64,000 nt of DNA, taken from Micromonospora sp. WMMD1082. Lineage in GTDB: Bacteria; Actinomycetota; Actinomycetes; Mycobacteriales; Micromonosporaceae. Position numbers and translations under genes: made by a program. The notes beneath the pieces are model-generated. The model saw nothing but the letters and a program-made list of their open reading frames with translations, was not told where the DNA came from and did not search any database. Of this stretch, positions 14,702 to 24,871 are shown piece by piece (position 1 is the stretch's first letter; each line of letters opens with the position of its first letter). The DNA lies in assembly GCF_029626175.1 (NCBI RefSeq), contig NZ_JARUBM010000002.1, positions 5,287,001 through 5,351,000 on the forward strand, given 5' to 3'.

Positions 14702-17352
14702 GCCGGCTCACCGGCCAGACCGAGTTCGCCGACGAGTTGGGCCTGCTGCGCCACCGTCGGATGCTCCAGCAGCTCGATCAGCGGCACGGGGCCGCCCAGC
14801 ACCTGCGAGAGCCGGGCCGAGAGCTGCTGCAGCATCAGGGAGTGCCCGCCGAGGTCGAAGAAGTTGTCGTCGACGTACGCGGGTGCCCGGCCCAGCAGTT
14901 CGGTCCACGCGCCGGCGATGACCTGCTCGGTGGGGCCGGACGGCGGTCGGGAGTCGGATCCGCCGTCGGTGGTGGGTGTGGGCAGCGCGGCCCGGTCGAC
15001 GCGTCCGTCCACGGTGTGGGGAAGGCCGGGCAGCACGGTCAGCCCCGGGACGGCGAAGCTCGGCAACCGCTGACCCAACCACTGCCGCACCTGCTCCGGG
15101 TCGACCGTCTCGGCCAGCACCAGGTACGCGTGCGGGGTGCCGTCCGGTGTGGTGACCGTCGTGGCGTCCCGTACGCCGGGAAGCTGGACGAGCAGGTCGG
15201 TGATCTCGCTCGGGTGCAGCGGTACCCCGCGCAGGACGGTCCGGTCGGCGGCCGGGCCGGCGAGTTCGACCGTGTCGTCCGCGCGGAGCCGGGCGTACCA
15301 GTCGGTCGGCTCGGCCGGCCCCGGACCGTCGGCGGCCCGCAGGTGCAGGGTGCCGAAGGCGCCCTGCGGCAGCGGACGGCCCGACGGGTGTGCCGTCCAC
15401 GCCCGCAGCGGGGCGAGCGGCCGGCCGGCGCCGACCCGTTCCCGGCCGACGGACAGCCGGCCCAGCGTCGCCAGGCCGCCGCCGGGGCGTAGGCAGCCGT
15501 ACCAGACCAGGCCGGCCCGGGCGGCGAGGCGCTCGGCGGCGGCACGGTGCAGGTCACCGACGGCCAGCAGGGCACAGCCATCCGGGGCCCGCCAGCCGGC
15601 GGGGAGCCGGGCCAGCAGCGCGGTGGTCGCGCTGACGAGGCCCGGTCGCAGCCGGTCCACCAGCGCGGCGAGGTCGGTGCCGCCGCCGGGGACCCGGGTC
15701 AGCTCGGCCCCGGTGGCGTCGGCCAGCCCGGCGTCGACGTCGGCCAGGGCGCTGCCGGGTGGCGCGGTGCTCAGCAGCCGGCCGACGGGACCGACGAGAG
15801 CGGCGGCGGCCGGGATCGTCGCGCGGGGTGCAGCGTCGCCGGGGGTGTGCGGCGGCTTTGCACCGGTGGTGGACGGTGCCGTGCCGTCGTGTCCGGTGGA
15901 GGTCACGGGCAGCGCGGTGACCGGGGTGTCGACATCGGCGACGACGGCGGCGACCAGCGCCCAGAACTGTCCGGCGAGCGTCTCGACGGTCGACTCGTCG
16001 AAGATGTCGTCGTTGTACGGCCACTGCGCGCCGAGCCGTACCCCGTGCAGGATGTTGACGCCGAGGTCGTACTCGGTGCCCTCGGAGCGCAGCGGGAACG
16101 GCTCCCCGCGCAGACCGCTGGGGGACAGGGGCAGCCCGGGGCCGGCGTCGGCCAGGTACGAGTAGGAGACCTGGTACAGCGGTGGCACGCCGGCCTCGCG
16201 GACCGGGTTGACGGCCCGCACCACCCGTTCGTACGGCAGCTCCTGCCGGGCGTACGCGGCCAGGGCGCGGGTGTGCTCGCGGGCGATGACCTGCCGTGCC
16301 GTGTCGGTGTCCCGTACCTGCGACCGCAGGGGCAGCACATTGACGAAGTAGCCGATGAGGTTCTCCGTCTCCGGGTGGGCCCGCTCGCTCTTGGGCACCC
16401 CGACGACGATGTCCTCCTGGCCGCTGTACTGCCACAGCAGGATGCGGTAGCAGGCGAGCAGCAGGACCGACGGGGTGGTACGCCACGACCGCGCGGCCTC
16501 GTGCACCCGCTCGCCCAGCCCTTCGGGCGCGGTGCCGTAGTAGAACCGCCCGGAGCCCTCGTGCCGGGCGGGACGGGGCCGGGTGGTGGGCATGGCCAGT
16601 TTGTGCGGCGCGTCGGCGAGGTGCCGCTGCCAGTAGTCGAGCAGCCGGTCCAACCGTTCCCCGTCGAGGCGGTCGCGTTGCCAGACGGCGAAGTCGGCGT
16701 ACTGGATCGGCAGGGTGGGCAGCGGCGGCGCGCTGCCGTACGCGGCGGCCTCGTACCGGTTCCACAGATCGCGGAGCAGGATCGCCCGGGATGGCATGTC
16801 GGCGACGGCCACGTGCTGGTTGACGACGAGGACGTGGTCGTCGGCGGCGAGCCGGTAGACGCGTACCCGCAGCGGGGGCTGCGTCGCGAGGTCGAAGCCG
16901 GTGAGCGCCTCGGCGCTGGCCCGCTCGGCACAAGTGGCGGGGTCGGCGCCGGTCAGGTCGACCAGCTCGAAGTCCACGGTGCGCACGGGCAGGATCCGTT
17001 GCGTGGGCGCGCCGTCCACGGTCGTGACGACGGTGCGCAACGAGTCGTGCCGGGCGGCGAGGTCGGCGCAGGCGCTGCGGAGGGCGGTCAGGTCCAACGG
17101 TCCACGCAGGCGGCTGGCGGTGGGGAAGGCGAAGATGTCGCGGCGCTGGTAGAGCTGTTCGAGATACCAGAGCCTCTCCTGCGCGTAGGACAGGGGAACG
17201 GGTGCGTCGGGGTCGGCTCGGGGGGCCAGTGGCGCGGCGCTACGAGGTGGCTCGGCGCGGGCGCGGAGCACTCGTTCCAGCGCCCTGCGGCGCTCGGCGG
17301 GTAGGTGCGCGAATCGCCGTTGGATCGCTTCCGCGTCGGACTCCGTGGTCAT
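14698..17352 (-). CDS. NRPS with altered C domain, relict A domain and T domain
   Basis: The 884-residue protein begins with a full-length C domain (residues ~50-480; LSYAQERLWYLEQL, then IVVGVPKSERAH). The catalytic HHxxxDG is replaced by QHVAVADM at ~179-186. Between C and T lie only about 300 residues instead of ~500. They lack the ATP-binding loop, the FDxS pocket and the YGPTE motif, but end like an A domain (PTDWYARLRADDTVELAG, then VDGRVDRAALP). The T domain follows (YVDDNFFDLGGHSLM). The protein cannot activate an amino acid itself and must be loaded in trans. The ATG at 17352 lies 40 bases from the promoter box at 17375-17400, which it shares with the divergent carrier gene. The altered C active site may mean no condensation or an unusual reaction. 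Confidence 0.88.
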   Translation of the reverse strand: MTTESDAEAIQRRFAHLPAERRRALERVLRARAEPPRSAAPLAPRADPDAPVPLSYAQERLWYLEQLYQRRDIFAFPTASRLRGPLDLTALRSACADLAARHDSLRTVVTTVDGAPTQRILPVRTVDFELVDLTGADPATCAERASAEALTGFDLATQPPLRVRVYRLAADDHVLVVNQHVAVADMPSRAILLRDLWNRYEAAAYGSAPPLPTLPIQYADFAVWQRDRLDGERLDRLLDYWQRHLADAPHKLAMPTTRPRPARHEGSGRFYYGTAPEGLGERVHEAARSWRTTPSVLLLACYRILLWQYSGQEDIVVGVPKSERAHPETENLIGYFVNVLPLRSQVRDTDTARQVIAREHTRALAAYARQELPYERVVRAVNPVREAGVPPLYQVSYSYLADAGPGLPLSPSGLRGEPFPLRSEGTEYDLGVNILHGVRLGAQWPYNDDIFDESTVETLAGQFWALVAAVVADVDTPVTALPVTSTGHDGTAPSTTGAKPPHTPGDAAPRATIPAAAALVGPVGRLLSTAPPGSALADVDAGLADATGAELTRVPGGGTDLAALVDRLRPGLVSATTALLARLPAGWRAPDGCALLAVGDLHRAAAERLAARAGLVWYGCLRPGGGLATLGRLSVGRERVGAGRPLAPLRAWTAHPSGRPLPQGAFGTLHLRAADGPGPAEPTDWYARLRADDTVELAGPAADRTVLRGVPLHPSEITDLLVQLPGVRDATTVTTPDGTPHAYLVLAETVDPEQVRQWLGQRLPSFAVPGLTVLPGLPHTVDGRVDRAALPTPTTDGGSDSRPPSGPTEQVIAGAWTELLGRAPAYVDDNFFDLGGHSLMLQQLSARLSQVLGGPVPLIELLEHPTVAQQAQLVGELGLAGEPA

Positions 17353-17374
17353 GCGTCGCCTCCGATATTCGGCC

Positions 17375-17400
17375 TTGACTCAGGATATAACTACAGTCAA
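17375..17400. promoter_or_regulatory. Divergent promoter box (ACTACAGTCA)
   Basis: TTGACT at 17375-17380 and AGTCAA at 17395-17400 bound an imperfect 26-base palindrome centred on GATATAAC. It contains ACTACAGTCA at 17390-17399. AACTACAGTCAATA (17389-17402 region) recurs exactly, in reverse, upstream of the FkbM gene at 38548. The box lies between leftward NRPS and rightward carrier genes, so one site could control both. Confidence 0.6.
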
Positions 17401-17437
17401 TAGTTGAGTTGTTGTTCGGTTGATCGGGAGGGTGCGG

Positions 17438-17800
17438 GTGGACACCGAAAACCTGACCGGCGGCACCGGAGACGACCAGGTTCTGCACCGGTTGCGCGAT
17501 GAGTGCTACGGGGTCGTGCTTCCCGGCGTACCGGTGTCCGCCGACGACGACCTGTTCGAGATCGGCGGCGACAGCGTCATGCTGATCCGGCTGGTGGCCA
17601 TGGCCCAGCTCACCTTCGGCGTCGAGGTCGACGCCCTGAGCTACTTCCAGCGCCCCACGCTCGCCACGCTCGCCACCGAGGTACGGCGGCAACTGGCTCC
17701 GCAGGCCGTCGACGAGCACCTCCTCGACGACGTGCTGGCCAGGGTGGAATCGATGACCGACGACGAGGTGCAGCGCCTGCTCGACGGCGCGGGACCGTGA
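17438..17800 (+). CDS. Free-standing peptidyl/acyl carrier protein
   Basis: The product is 120 residues: one carrier domain (DDDLFEIGGDSVMLIRLVAMAQL, with the phosphopantetheine Ser in GGDSV) and a 35-residue acidic C-terminal tail (MTDDEVQRLLDGAG) that may be a docking helix. The GTG at 17438 was chosen because GGAGGG lies five bases upstream. Earlier in-frame starts lack a ribosome binding site. An SDR gene follows after 13 bases, so the likely use is as carrier for a beta-hydroxy or beta-keto acyl substrate of that enzyme. Confidence 0.88.
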   Translation: MDTENLTGGTGDDQVLHRLRDECYGVVLPGVPVSADDDLFEIGGDSVMLIRLVAMAQLTFGVEVDALSYFQRPTLATLATEVRRQLAPQAVDEHLLDDVLARVESMTDDEVQRLLDGAGP

Positions 17801-17813
17801 CGAGGGGGCAACC

Positions 17814-18584
17814 ATGCGGCTGACCGGCAAGGTCTGCCTGATCAGCGGCGGCACCGCGGGCATCGGCCTGACCACCGCCCAGACGTTCACCCGGCACGAC
17901 GCACGGGCCGTCGTCGTGACCGGCCGCGACCCCGAGCGTGGCGCCGCCGCGGTCGAGAGGCTCGGCGGGACCGCCTGGTACCTGCCCCAGGACGTGGTCG
18001 ACGAACACCGCTGGGACGAGGTCGTCGACGCGGTCGTGGCCCGTTACGGACGCCTCGACATCCTGGTCAACAACGCCGGCTGGATCGGCGACGACCAGGC
18101 GCAGGACATCGAGGAGGTCGAACTCGACCAGTGGCGGCGTATCCTCGCCGTCAACCTGGACAGCGTCATGCTCGGCTGCCGCGCCGCGGTACGCGTGATG
18201 GGGACCAGGGGAGGCGGCAGCATCGTCAACGTCTCCAGCACCGCCGGACTCATGTCCACCCCGCTGTTCACCGCGTACGGTGCGGCGAAGGCCGCGGTCA
18301 CCCAGCTGACCAAGTCGGTCGCGGTCCACTGTGCCTGGCGCCGGTACGGCATCCGGTGCAACTCGGTGCACCCCGGACTCGTCGAGACCGAACTCGGCGA
18401 CCAGGTGCTCGCCCTCTTCGACCCGGACGTGGACCGGGCCCGTGCCGCGTACCTGGCCCGGGTGCCGATGGGTGAACTCGGTACGCCCGACGACGCGGCA
18501 GCCGCGATCCTCTATCTCGCCAGCGACGAGTCCCGGCACGTGACCGGCACCCAGCTCGTGGTCAGCGGCGGCCTGGGCGTCTGA
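17814..18584 (+). CDS. SDR-family oxidoreductase
   Basis: The 256-residue protein is a classical short-chain dehydrogenase/reductase. It has the cofactor loop SGGTAGIG near residue 12, NNAG near 86, the catalytic Ser in NVSST, YGAAK with active-site Tyr and Lys, and PGLVETEL. The end (VTGTQLVVSGGLGV) is typical of FabG-like and cyclopentanol-dehydrogenase-like members. The Arg in VTGRD after strand 2 favours NADP(H). It probably interconverts a hydroxyl and a ketone on the substrate held by the carrier protein encoded just upstream. The gene converges on the 18589 gene with four bases between stops. Confidence 0.85.
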   Translation: MRLTGKVCLISGGTAGIGLTTAQTFTRHDARAVVVTGRDPERGAAAVERLGGTAWYLPQDVVDEHRWDEVVDAVVARYGRLDILVNNAGWIGDDQAQDIEEVELDQWRRILAVNLDSVMLGCRAAVRVMGTRGGGSIVNVSSTAGLMSTPLFTAYGAAKAAVTQLTKSVAVHCAWRRYGIRCNSVHPGLVETELGDQVLALFDPDVDRARAAYLARVPMGELGTPDDAAAAILYLASDESRHVTGTQLVVSGGLGV

Positions 18585-18588
18585 GACG

Positions 18589-19362
18589 TCAAGGGGTGAT
18601 CTGACTCTTCAGCAGCCGCTGCACCAGGTCGGCGTCACCGCTGATCAGATGCTTCCCCGCCGCGATCGGCAGCCGCTGCCAGAGCAGGAGCAGCACCTGC
18701 TCGGCCGGCCCCCGCAGCACTGCCACCGGATCGTCCGCCGCGGTCGCGGCCGGGCCGCTGACCGTCGGCACCCGGCCGTCCGAGGGGGACAGCACCCACC
18801 GGTGCCCGGTGTCGGGCAGTTCCACCGCCACCGGGCCGGTCAGCGCGGCCACCGGCTTGCCGTCCCAACGGTGGCCCACCGCCAGCATCACCCGCAGCAC
18901 CTCGTCCACACCGTCGGCGGCCAGCAGGTCCGGCACCGGTCGCACCTCGCCGAGCGCCTGGTCGGCGTCCCGGCCGTGGATCGTGGTCTCGTGCAACTGC
19001 CGGCGGAACCAGAAGTCGGCGGTGCGTGGCACGGTGCTGAAGTTCCAGCACGGCGCGTGCGGATCGGTCTCCGCCAGCTCGCGCAGCAACAGGTCCGCCC
19101 CGGCGCGGTACCAGTCCGCGGGCGCCACGTCCTCGTCCGGCTTCGGTACCTGCCGGGCCCGCTTGCCGGTGCGGATGTTCTCCGCTGCCCACCGGTGGAT
19201 GCCGCCGAGGTGACCAACCAGATCCCGCAGTTGCCAGTGGCGGCTCACCCGCACTGGCAGCGACAGGTCAGCCTTGCGGGCGATCGCCTCGAACGCGGCC
19301 ATCTCCGCCGCCAGCGGTTCGAGGTAGTCCCGTGCCGCCAGGGGCAGCGGTGTCGACTCCAT
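18589..19362 (-). CDS. Maleylpyruvate-isomerase/DinB-like family protein
   Basis: The 257-residue protein has the N-terminal helical fold of the mycothiol-dependent maleylpyruvate isomerase family (TIGR03083-like): LRDLVGHLGGIHRWAAENI carries the His residues that bind metal in family members. The C-terminal half (DPVAVLRGPAEQVLLLLWQRLP) matches the family's sterol-carrier-like domain. Characterised members use mycothiol as cofactor, but most are uncharacterised. It is the last gene of the leftward operon, seven bases after the aminotransferase. A role in thiol-dependent isomerisation or in protection is possible. I cannot assign a substrate. Confidence 0.7.
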   Translation of the reverse strand: MESTPLPLAARDYLEPLAAEMAAFEAIARKADLSLPVRVSRHWQLRDLVGHLGGIHRWAAENIRTGKRARQVPKPDEDVAPADWYRAGADLLLRELAETDPHAPCWNFSTVPRTADFWFRRQLHETTIHGRDADQALGEVRPVPDLLAADGVDEVLRVMLAVGHRWDGKPVAALTGPVAVELPDTGHRWVLSPSDGRVPTVSGPAATAADDPVAVLRGPAEQVLLLLWQRLPIAAGKHLISGDADLVQRLLKSQITP

Positions 19363-19369
19363 CGTCAGT

Positions 19370-20514
19370 TCACCCTTCTCCGGTCAGGCGGTCACCCGCC
19401 AGGCGCAGCGTATCGAGGCGTTTACAGAATGCGAAGCGGACGAGTCCCCTGCCCCGGCCCGGGTCGGCGTAGAAGCGGGAGGCCGGGATCGCCGCCACGC
19501 CCCGGCTGCGGATCAGGTCGGTGCAGTAGGCGACGTCGTCGTCCGGGCACCGGCCGAGAAGGAAGTACGTCCCCTCGTTCTCGGCCAGCGTCAACGGGGT
19601 GCGTTGCAGGTAGTCCCGCAGCACCGCCCGCCGCTGGGCGTACTGGGCGCGCAGCAGGTCGTAGTAGCCGCTCGCCGGGGCCTCGCCCAGCATTGCGGCC
19701 GTCGCCAGTTGCAGCGGGGTCGCCGGCGCGAACGTCACGAACTGCTTGACCGCGCGCAGCGCCGCGGTCAGCGCCGGTGGGGCGACGGCCCAGCCGACCC
19801 GCCACCCGGTCGCCGAGAAGGTCTTCGACACCGACGAGATGGTCACCGTACGGTCCCGGCACGCCGGCACCTCGGCGACCGGAAGGTGCGCCACACCATC
19901 GAAGGTCAGGTGCTCGTAGGTCTCGTCCGAGACCAGGTAGGCGTCGTACCGGTCGGCGAGCTCGCCGAGCAGCGCCAGTTCCGAGTGGCGCAGCACCCGG
20001 CCGGCCGGATTCCACGGCGTGTTGAGGAAGACCAGCCGGGTACGGGGGGTGAACGCCTCGGTCAGCCGCTGCGGGTCCAGCCGGAAGTCGGGGAAACCGC
20101 AGGAGACGTAGCGTACCGTCGCCCCGGCCGCGGTCACGCTGGGCGGATACTGTTCGTAGAAGGGCTCCAGCACGATCGCCTCGTCGCCCGGTTCGAGTAG
20201 CCCGATGGCGGCGCACCAGATCGCTTCGCTGGCACCGGCGGTCACCGTCACCTCGGTCTCCGGATCGACCTGGCGACCGTAGCGCCGCAGCAGGTCGGCG
20301 GCGACCGCCTGGCGCAGCGCGGGCACGCCGATGCTGAGGCTGTACTGGTGCCCACCCTTGCGGACCGCCTCGTCGGCGGCGGCCAGCAGCGCGGCGGGCG
20401 GGCCGAAGTCCGGCGCCCCCTGTGCCAGGTTCACCGCCTGCTGTCGCGCCGCCAGCTGACTCATCGCGGTGAAGATCGAGGTCCCGTACGGGCGCAGGTC
20501 GCTGCGGAGCAGGG

Positions 20515-20518
<4 letters not shown>
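19370..20518 (-). CDS. Class I PLP aminotransferase
   Basis: The 382-residue protein is a fold-type I aminotransferase. Visible features are NLAQGAPDFG near residue 30, TVTAGASEAIWCA, NTPWNPAGRVL (substrate/PLP-binding Asn), DETYEHLTFDG, and SSVSKTFSATGWRVGW with the PLP Lys. This pattern is closest to kynurenine/glutamine/methionine-type transaminases. The GTG start at 20518 overlaps the FAD enzyme stop (GTGA). In this operon it probably aminates a 2-oxo acid made by the FAD-linked oxidase or the 2-hydroxyacid dehydrogenase. It differs from the aminotransferase half of the Hmo-HpgT fusion. Confidence 0.9.
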
Positions 20519-21941
<1,423 letters not shown>

Positions 21942-21945
<4 letters not shown>

Positions 21946-23600
21946 CGGGTCCTCCTCAGGCCGGCGAGGTGCTGGTAGGCGGAGATGTGCGCGAGACTGG
22001 TCCGTACGTGCACGACGACGGGGCCACGGTGGGCCAGGGCCTTCGACAGCACCGGCTCCACCTCGGCATCCGTACCGATGGTCAGGCCCAGCGCCCCGTA
22101 CGCGTGGGCGAGCAGCGCGAAGTCGGGGTTGGTCAGGTCGGTCCCGGCGACCCGTCCCGGGTAGGCGCGCTCCTGGTGCTGGCGGATCGTGCCGTAGCTG
22201 CCGTTGTCCGCGACCACGATCACCACCCGGGCGCGGTACCGGACCGCGGTGGCGAGTTCTGTCCCGGTCATCAGGAAGCCCCCGTCGCCGACGAAGACCA
22301 CGGTGGGCTCCCCCGGGCGGCGCAGGGCGGCCGCCACGCCGGCCGGGACGCCGAAGCCCATCGCGCTGGACCCGATGCCCAGCAGCCGGCCACCGTCGGC
22401 GACCCGGTGGTAGCGATGCACCCATGAGGTGAAGTTGCCCGCGTCGACCGTCACGGTGCCGCGTCCCGAGGTCAGTTCGCCGAGGGCCGCGACGACCTGG
22501 CCGAAGACGACCCCGTCGGAGGCGGTGACCGGGTGCCACCGGGCCTGCTCCGCCTCGTGGCCGGCGAGTTGCCGGAGCCAGCCGTCGTCGGCCGGGGCGC
22601 GCGGTGGTGCGGCGGCGAGCTGCTCCAGGAAGGCGGTGGGGGAGCAGGCGTACGCCAGCCGGGGCTGGTAGGCCCCGCCCGGCACGGTCGCGTCCGGGTA
22701 CACGTGCACCAGTGCGGTGGCCGGGTCGGGCAGCGTGTACCGCTGGGTGCTGACCGCGTCGAGCCGGGTGCCGACGGCCAGTACGAGATCGCTCCGCCCG
22801 ATCAGGTCGCGCTGTCGCGGTGGGGTGGCCAGGTTCAGGTGCCCGGCGTACAGCGGGTCGGTGTTGTCGAACAGGTCCTGCCGCTTGTTGGTCACCAGCA
22901 CCGGCAGGCGGTGCCGGCGGGCGGCCTCGCGTAGCGCGCGCCGGCCCTGCGGGCTGTCCAGCCGGCCGCCGGCGACCAGTACCGGCCGTTCGCTCCCGGT
23001 CAACAGGGCCAGTGTCCGGTCCACCGCCCCGGCCGGTGGCCGGGCGGGTTCGGTCACCACCGGTGCGCCGCCGACCGACGGCGGCACCGGCTCGGCGAGC
23101 ACGTCCTCCGGTACGACGAGGACGGCCGGTCCGGGCACCCCGCCGCGCGCGGCGGCGAGGGCACGGGCGGTGAACTCGGCGACGTGGCGGGGGTGCCCGA
23201 CGGTGAACACGCCCCGGGACATCCCGGCGAAGGCGGCCTGGTGGTCGAGTTCCTGGAAGGACCGCCGCCCCCGTTCGGCGGTGCGGACGTCGCCGACGAT
23301 CAGCAGCAGCCCGGTGGCGTCGAGGTCCGCCGAGTGCACCGCGATGGCGGCGTTCGTCGCGCCCGGACCGCGGTTGACCAGCACCACCCCGGGCGTTCCG
23401 GTGAGCTTCGCGTCGGCCAGCGCCATGAACGCGGCCCCACCCTCGTGCCGGCAGGTGACCAGGTCGATGCCGGCACCGGCGAGCCGGTCCAGCACCGGCA
23501 GGAAACTCTCGCCCGGTACGCAGAAGACCCGGTCCACGCCGTGTGCCCGCAGCGTGGCGAGGAGCCGGTCGGCGGCCATCGCCGGTGGGTCCTCGGTCAC
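21942..23600 (-). CDS. ThDP-dependent acetolactate-synthase-like enzyme
   Basis: The 552-residue protein has the three domains of the acetolactate synthase / benzoylformate decarboxylase superfamily. The N-terminal Pyr domain has the catalytic Glu in RHEGGAAFMALADA; a central domain follows; the C-terminal PP domain has the ThDP motif GDGGFLMTGTELATA ending in ADNGSYG. It could decarboxylate a 2-oxo acid or make a new C-C bond by carboligation. The GTG start at 23600 overlaps the upstream gene's stop. Its place among 2-oxo and 2-hydroxy acid enzymes argues for making a non-protein precursor. It is not a normal branched-chain biosynthesis gene, since no small subunit is present. Confidence 0.87.
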
Positions 23601-24832
23601 CGGGCGACCTGGACGTCGCGGTCGGGTCGGGTCAGCTGCCCCGTGCGGGCCTCGGGCGGGTAGACGATCGTCGCCTCGTCGAAGGTCTGCCCGAACCGCT
23701 GGTACTGCATCAGGACGATCGGTGGTGGGCTGTGGTGCCAGTGCTCCTCGTCCCGGCGGAACCGCACCGGGCCACGCCACGTGTCGAACTCGTGGGTCTC
23801 CAGCGCGTCGATCAGGGCGTCGCGGCTCAGCTCGGTGGCGGCGTCGGCGGCCTGACCGAGGATCGTGACGTCGGTGAAGGCGTTCAACGCGTTGTCCGGT
23901 GGGAACGAGCCGAAGCGTTCGGCGTAGCGCTGGGTGAACCAGCGACCGATCTCGGCCAGGCCGGGCCAGGACGGCCGGTACAGCAGGGCCGGCCAGACGA
24001 CGTGGTTGCCGACCTCGCCGGCGAGCCGCCAGTAGTCCTCGGACCGCATCGGGAAGGGGAAGAGGACCACCAGCATCGGTCCGGGCAGCAGCCCGACCTC
24101 CGCCGCCTGTTGGATGATCATGTAGTTGGTGCGGACGACACCGCCGTTGATGAGTACGTCCGGCGCGAAGTCCTTGACCGCCCGCAGCTGGTCGCGTACG
24201 TCGTAGGTGCTGTCCTGCGGGAAGTCGAAGCGGAGCACCTCGACGCCGCGCGCGGTCAGCTCGTCGGCGATGGTGTCGGCGTTCATCAGGCCGAAGACGG
24301 TGTCCGCGGCCAGGATCCCCGCCCGGCGGACGCCCTGTTCGACGAGCAGGTCCGCGATCATCGGAGCCCGGTCGGCGATGGTGAAGTAGGTGCGGAACAG
24401 CGTACGGCGGTGCTGCTGGGTGAGCGTGCTGTGCCCGTTCTCCACGAACAGCGGTACGCCGAAGAGTTCGGCGGCCGCCGACACCCCGGGTGCGGTCCGC
24501 AGGTGCCACTGCCCGATGACCGCGTGCACCTGGTCCACGAGCGCGAGTTTCGCCAGCGCGCCGACCGCGCTGCGCTGCATGATCTCGCCCTCCTCCAGGG
24601 GCTGGTCGTTCTGCAGCACCAGTCGCACCGGCAGGCCACCACGCACGCCGCCACGCCCGTTGAGGTACTCCGCGCCGAGGCAGGCCGCCCGGGTGATGAG
24701 TTCGCCGGCGGTGGCGTCACCGGGGCCGGTGACGGGCGTCAGCAGGCCGATGGTGAATGCCTCGTTCGCCTCCGCCGAGGGCTGGTTGGTGGCCGCGATC
24801 AGCGCGGCCGCGCGAGACTGGGGGGTGGTCAC
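23597..24832 (-). CDS. Periplasmic-binding-fold protein without signal peptide
   Basis: The 411-residue protein matches the Leu/Ile/Val-, urea- and amide-type binding-protein family (Peripla_BP_6): FTIGLLTPVTGPG at the start of lobe 1, LGAEYLNGRGGVRGGLPVRLVLQNDQ, VDQVHAVIGQW, and a C-terminal region with TWRGPVRFRRDEEHWHHSP. These proteins normally carry a lipoprotein signal peptide. Here the N terminus (TTPQSRAAALIAATNQPSAEA) has no hydrophobic stretch and no lipobox, so it is predicted to be cytoplasmic, like AmiC-type sensors. No permease or ATPase gene is nearby. It lies within an otherwise metabolic operon. Its role is unknown: a ligand sensor or a repurposed catalyst are both open. Confidence 0.8.
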   Translation of the reverse strand: MTTPQSRAAALIAATNQPSAEANEAFTIGLLTPVTGPGDATAGELITRAACLGAEYLNGRGGVRGGLPVRLVLQNDQPLEEGEIMQRSAVGALAKLALVDQVHAVIGQWHLRTAPGVSAAAELFGVPLFVENGHSTLTQQHRRTLFRTYFTIADRAPMIADLLVEQGVRRAGILAADTVFGLMNADTIADELTARGVEVLRFDFPQDSTYDVRDQLRAVKDFAPDVLINGGVVRTNYMIIQQAAEVGLLPGPMLVVLFPFPMRSEDYWRLAGEVGNHVVWPALLYRPSWPGLAEIGRWFTQRYAERFGSFPPDNALNAFTDVTILGQAADAATELSRDALIDALETHEFDTWRGPVRFRRDEEHWHHSPPPIVLMQYQRFGQTFDEATIVYPPEARTGQLTRPDRDVQVAR

Positions 24833-24871
24833 GATGGTCCTCCCGGGTGCCGGTGTCGTGGTATGTGCGGG

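Noticed and set aside
15547..17304. 585-codon plus-strand frame opposite the relict-A NRPS
   Set aside because: No recognisable protein features and no ribosome binding site; the minus strand has C and T domain motifs.
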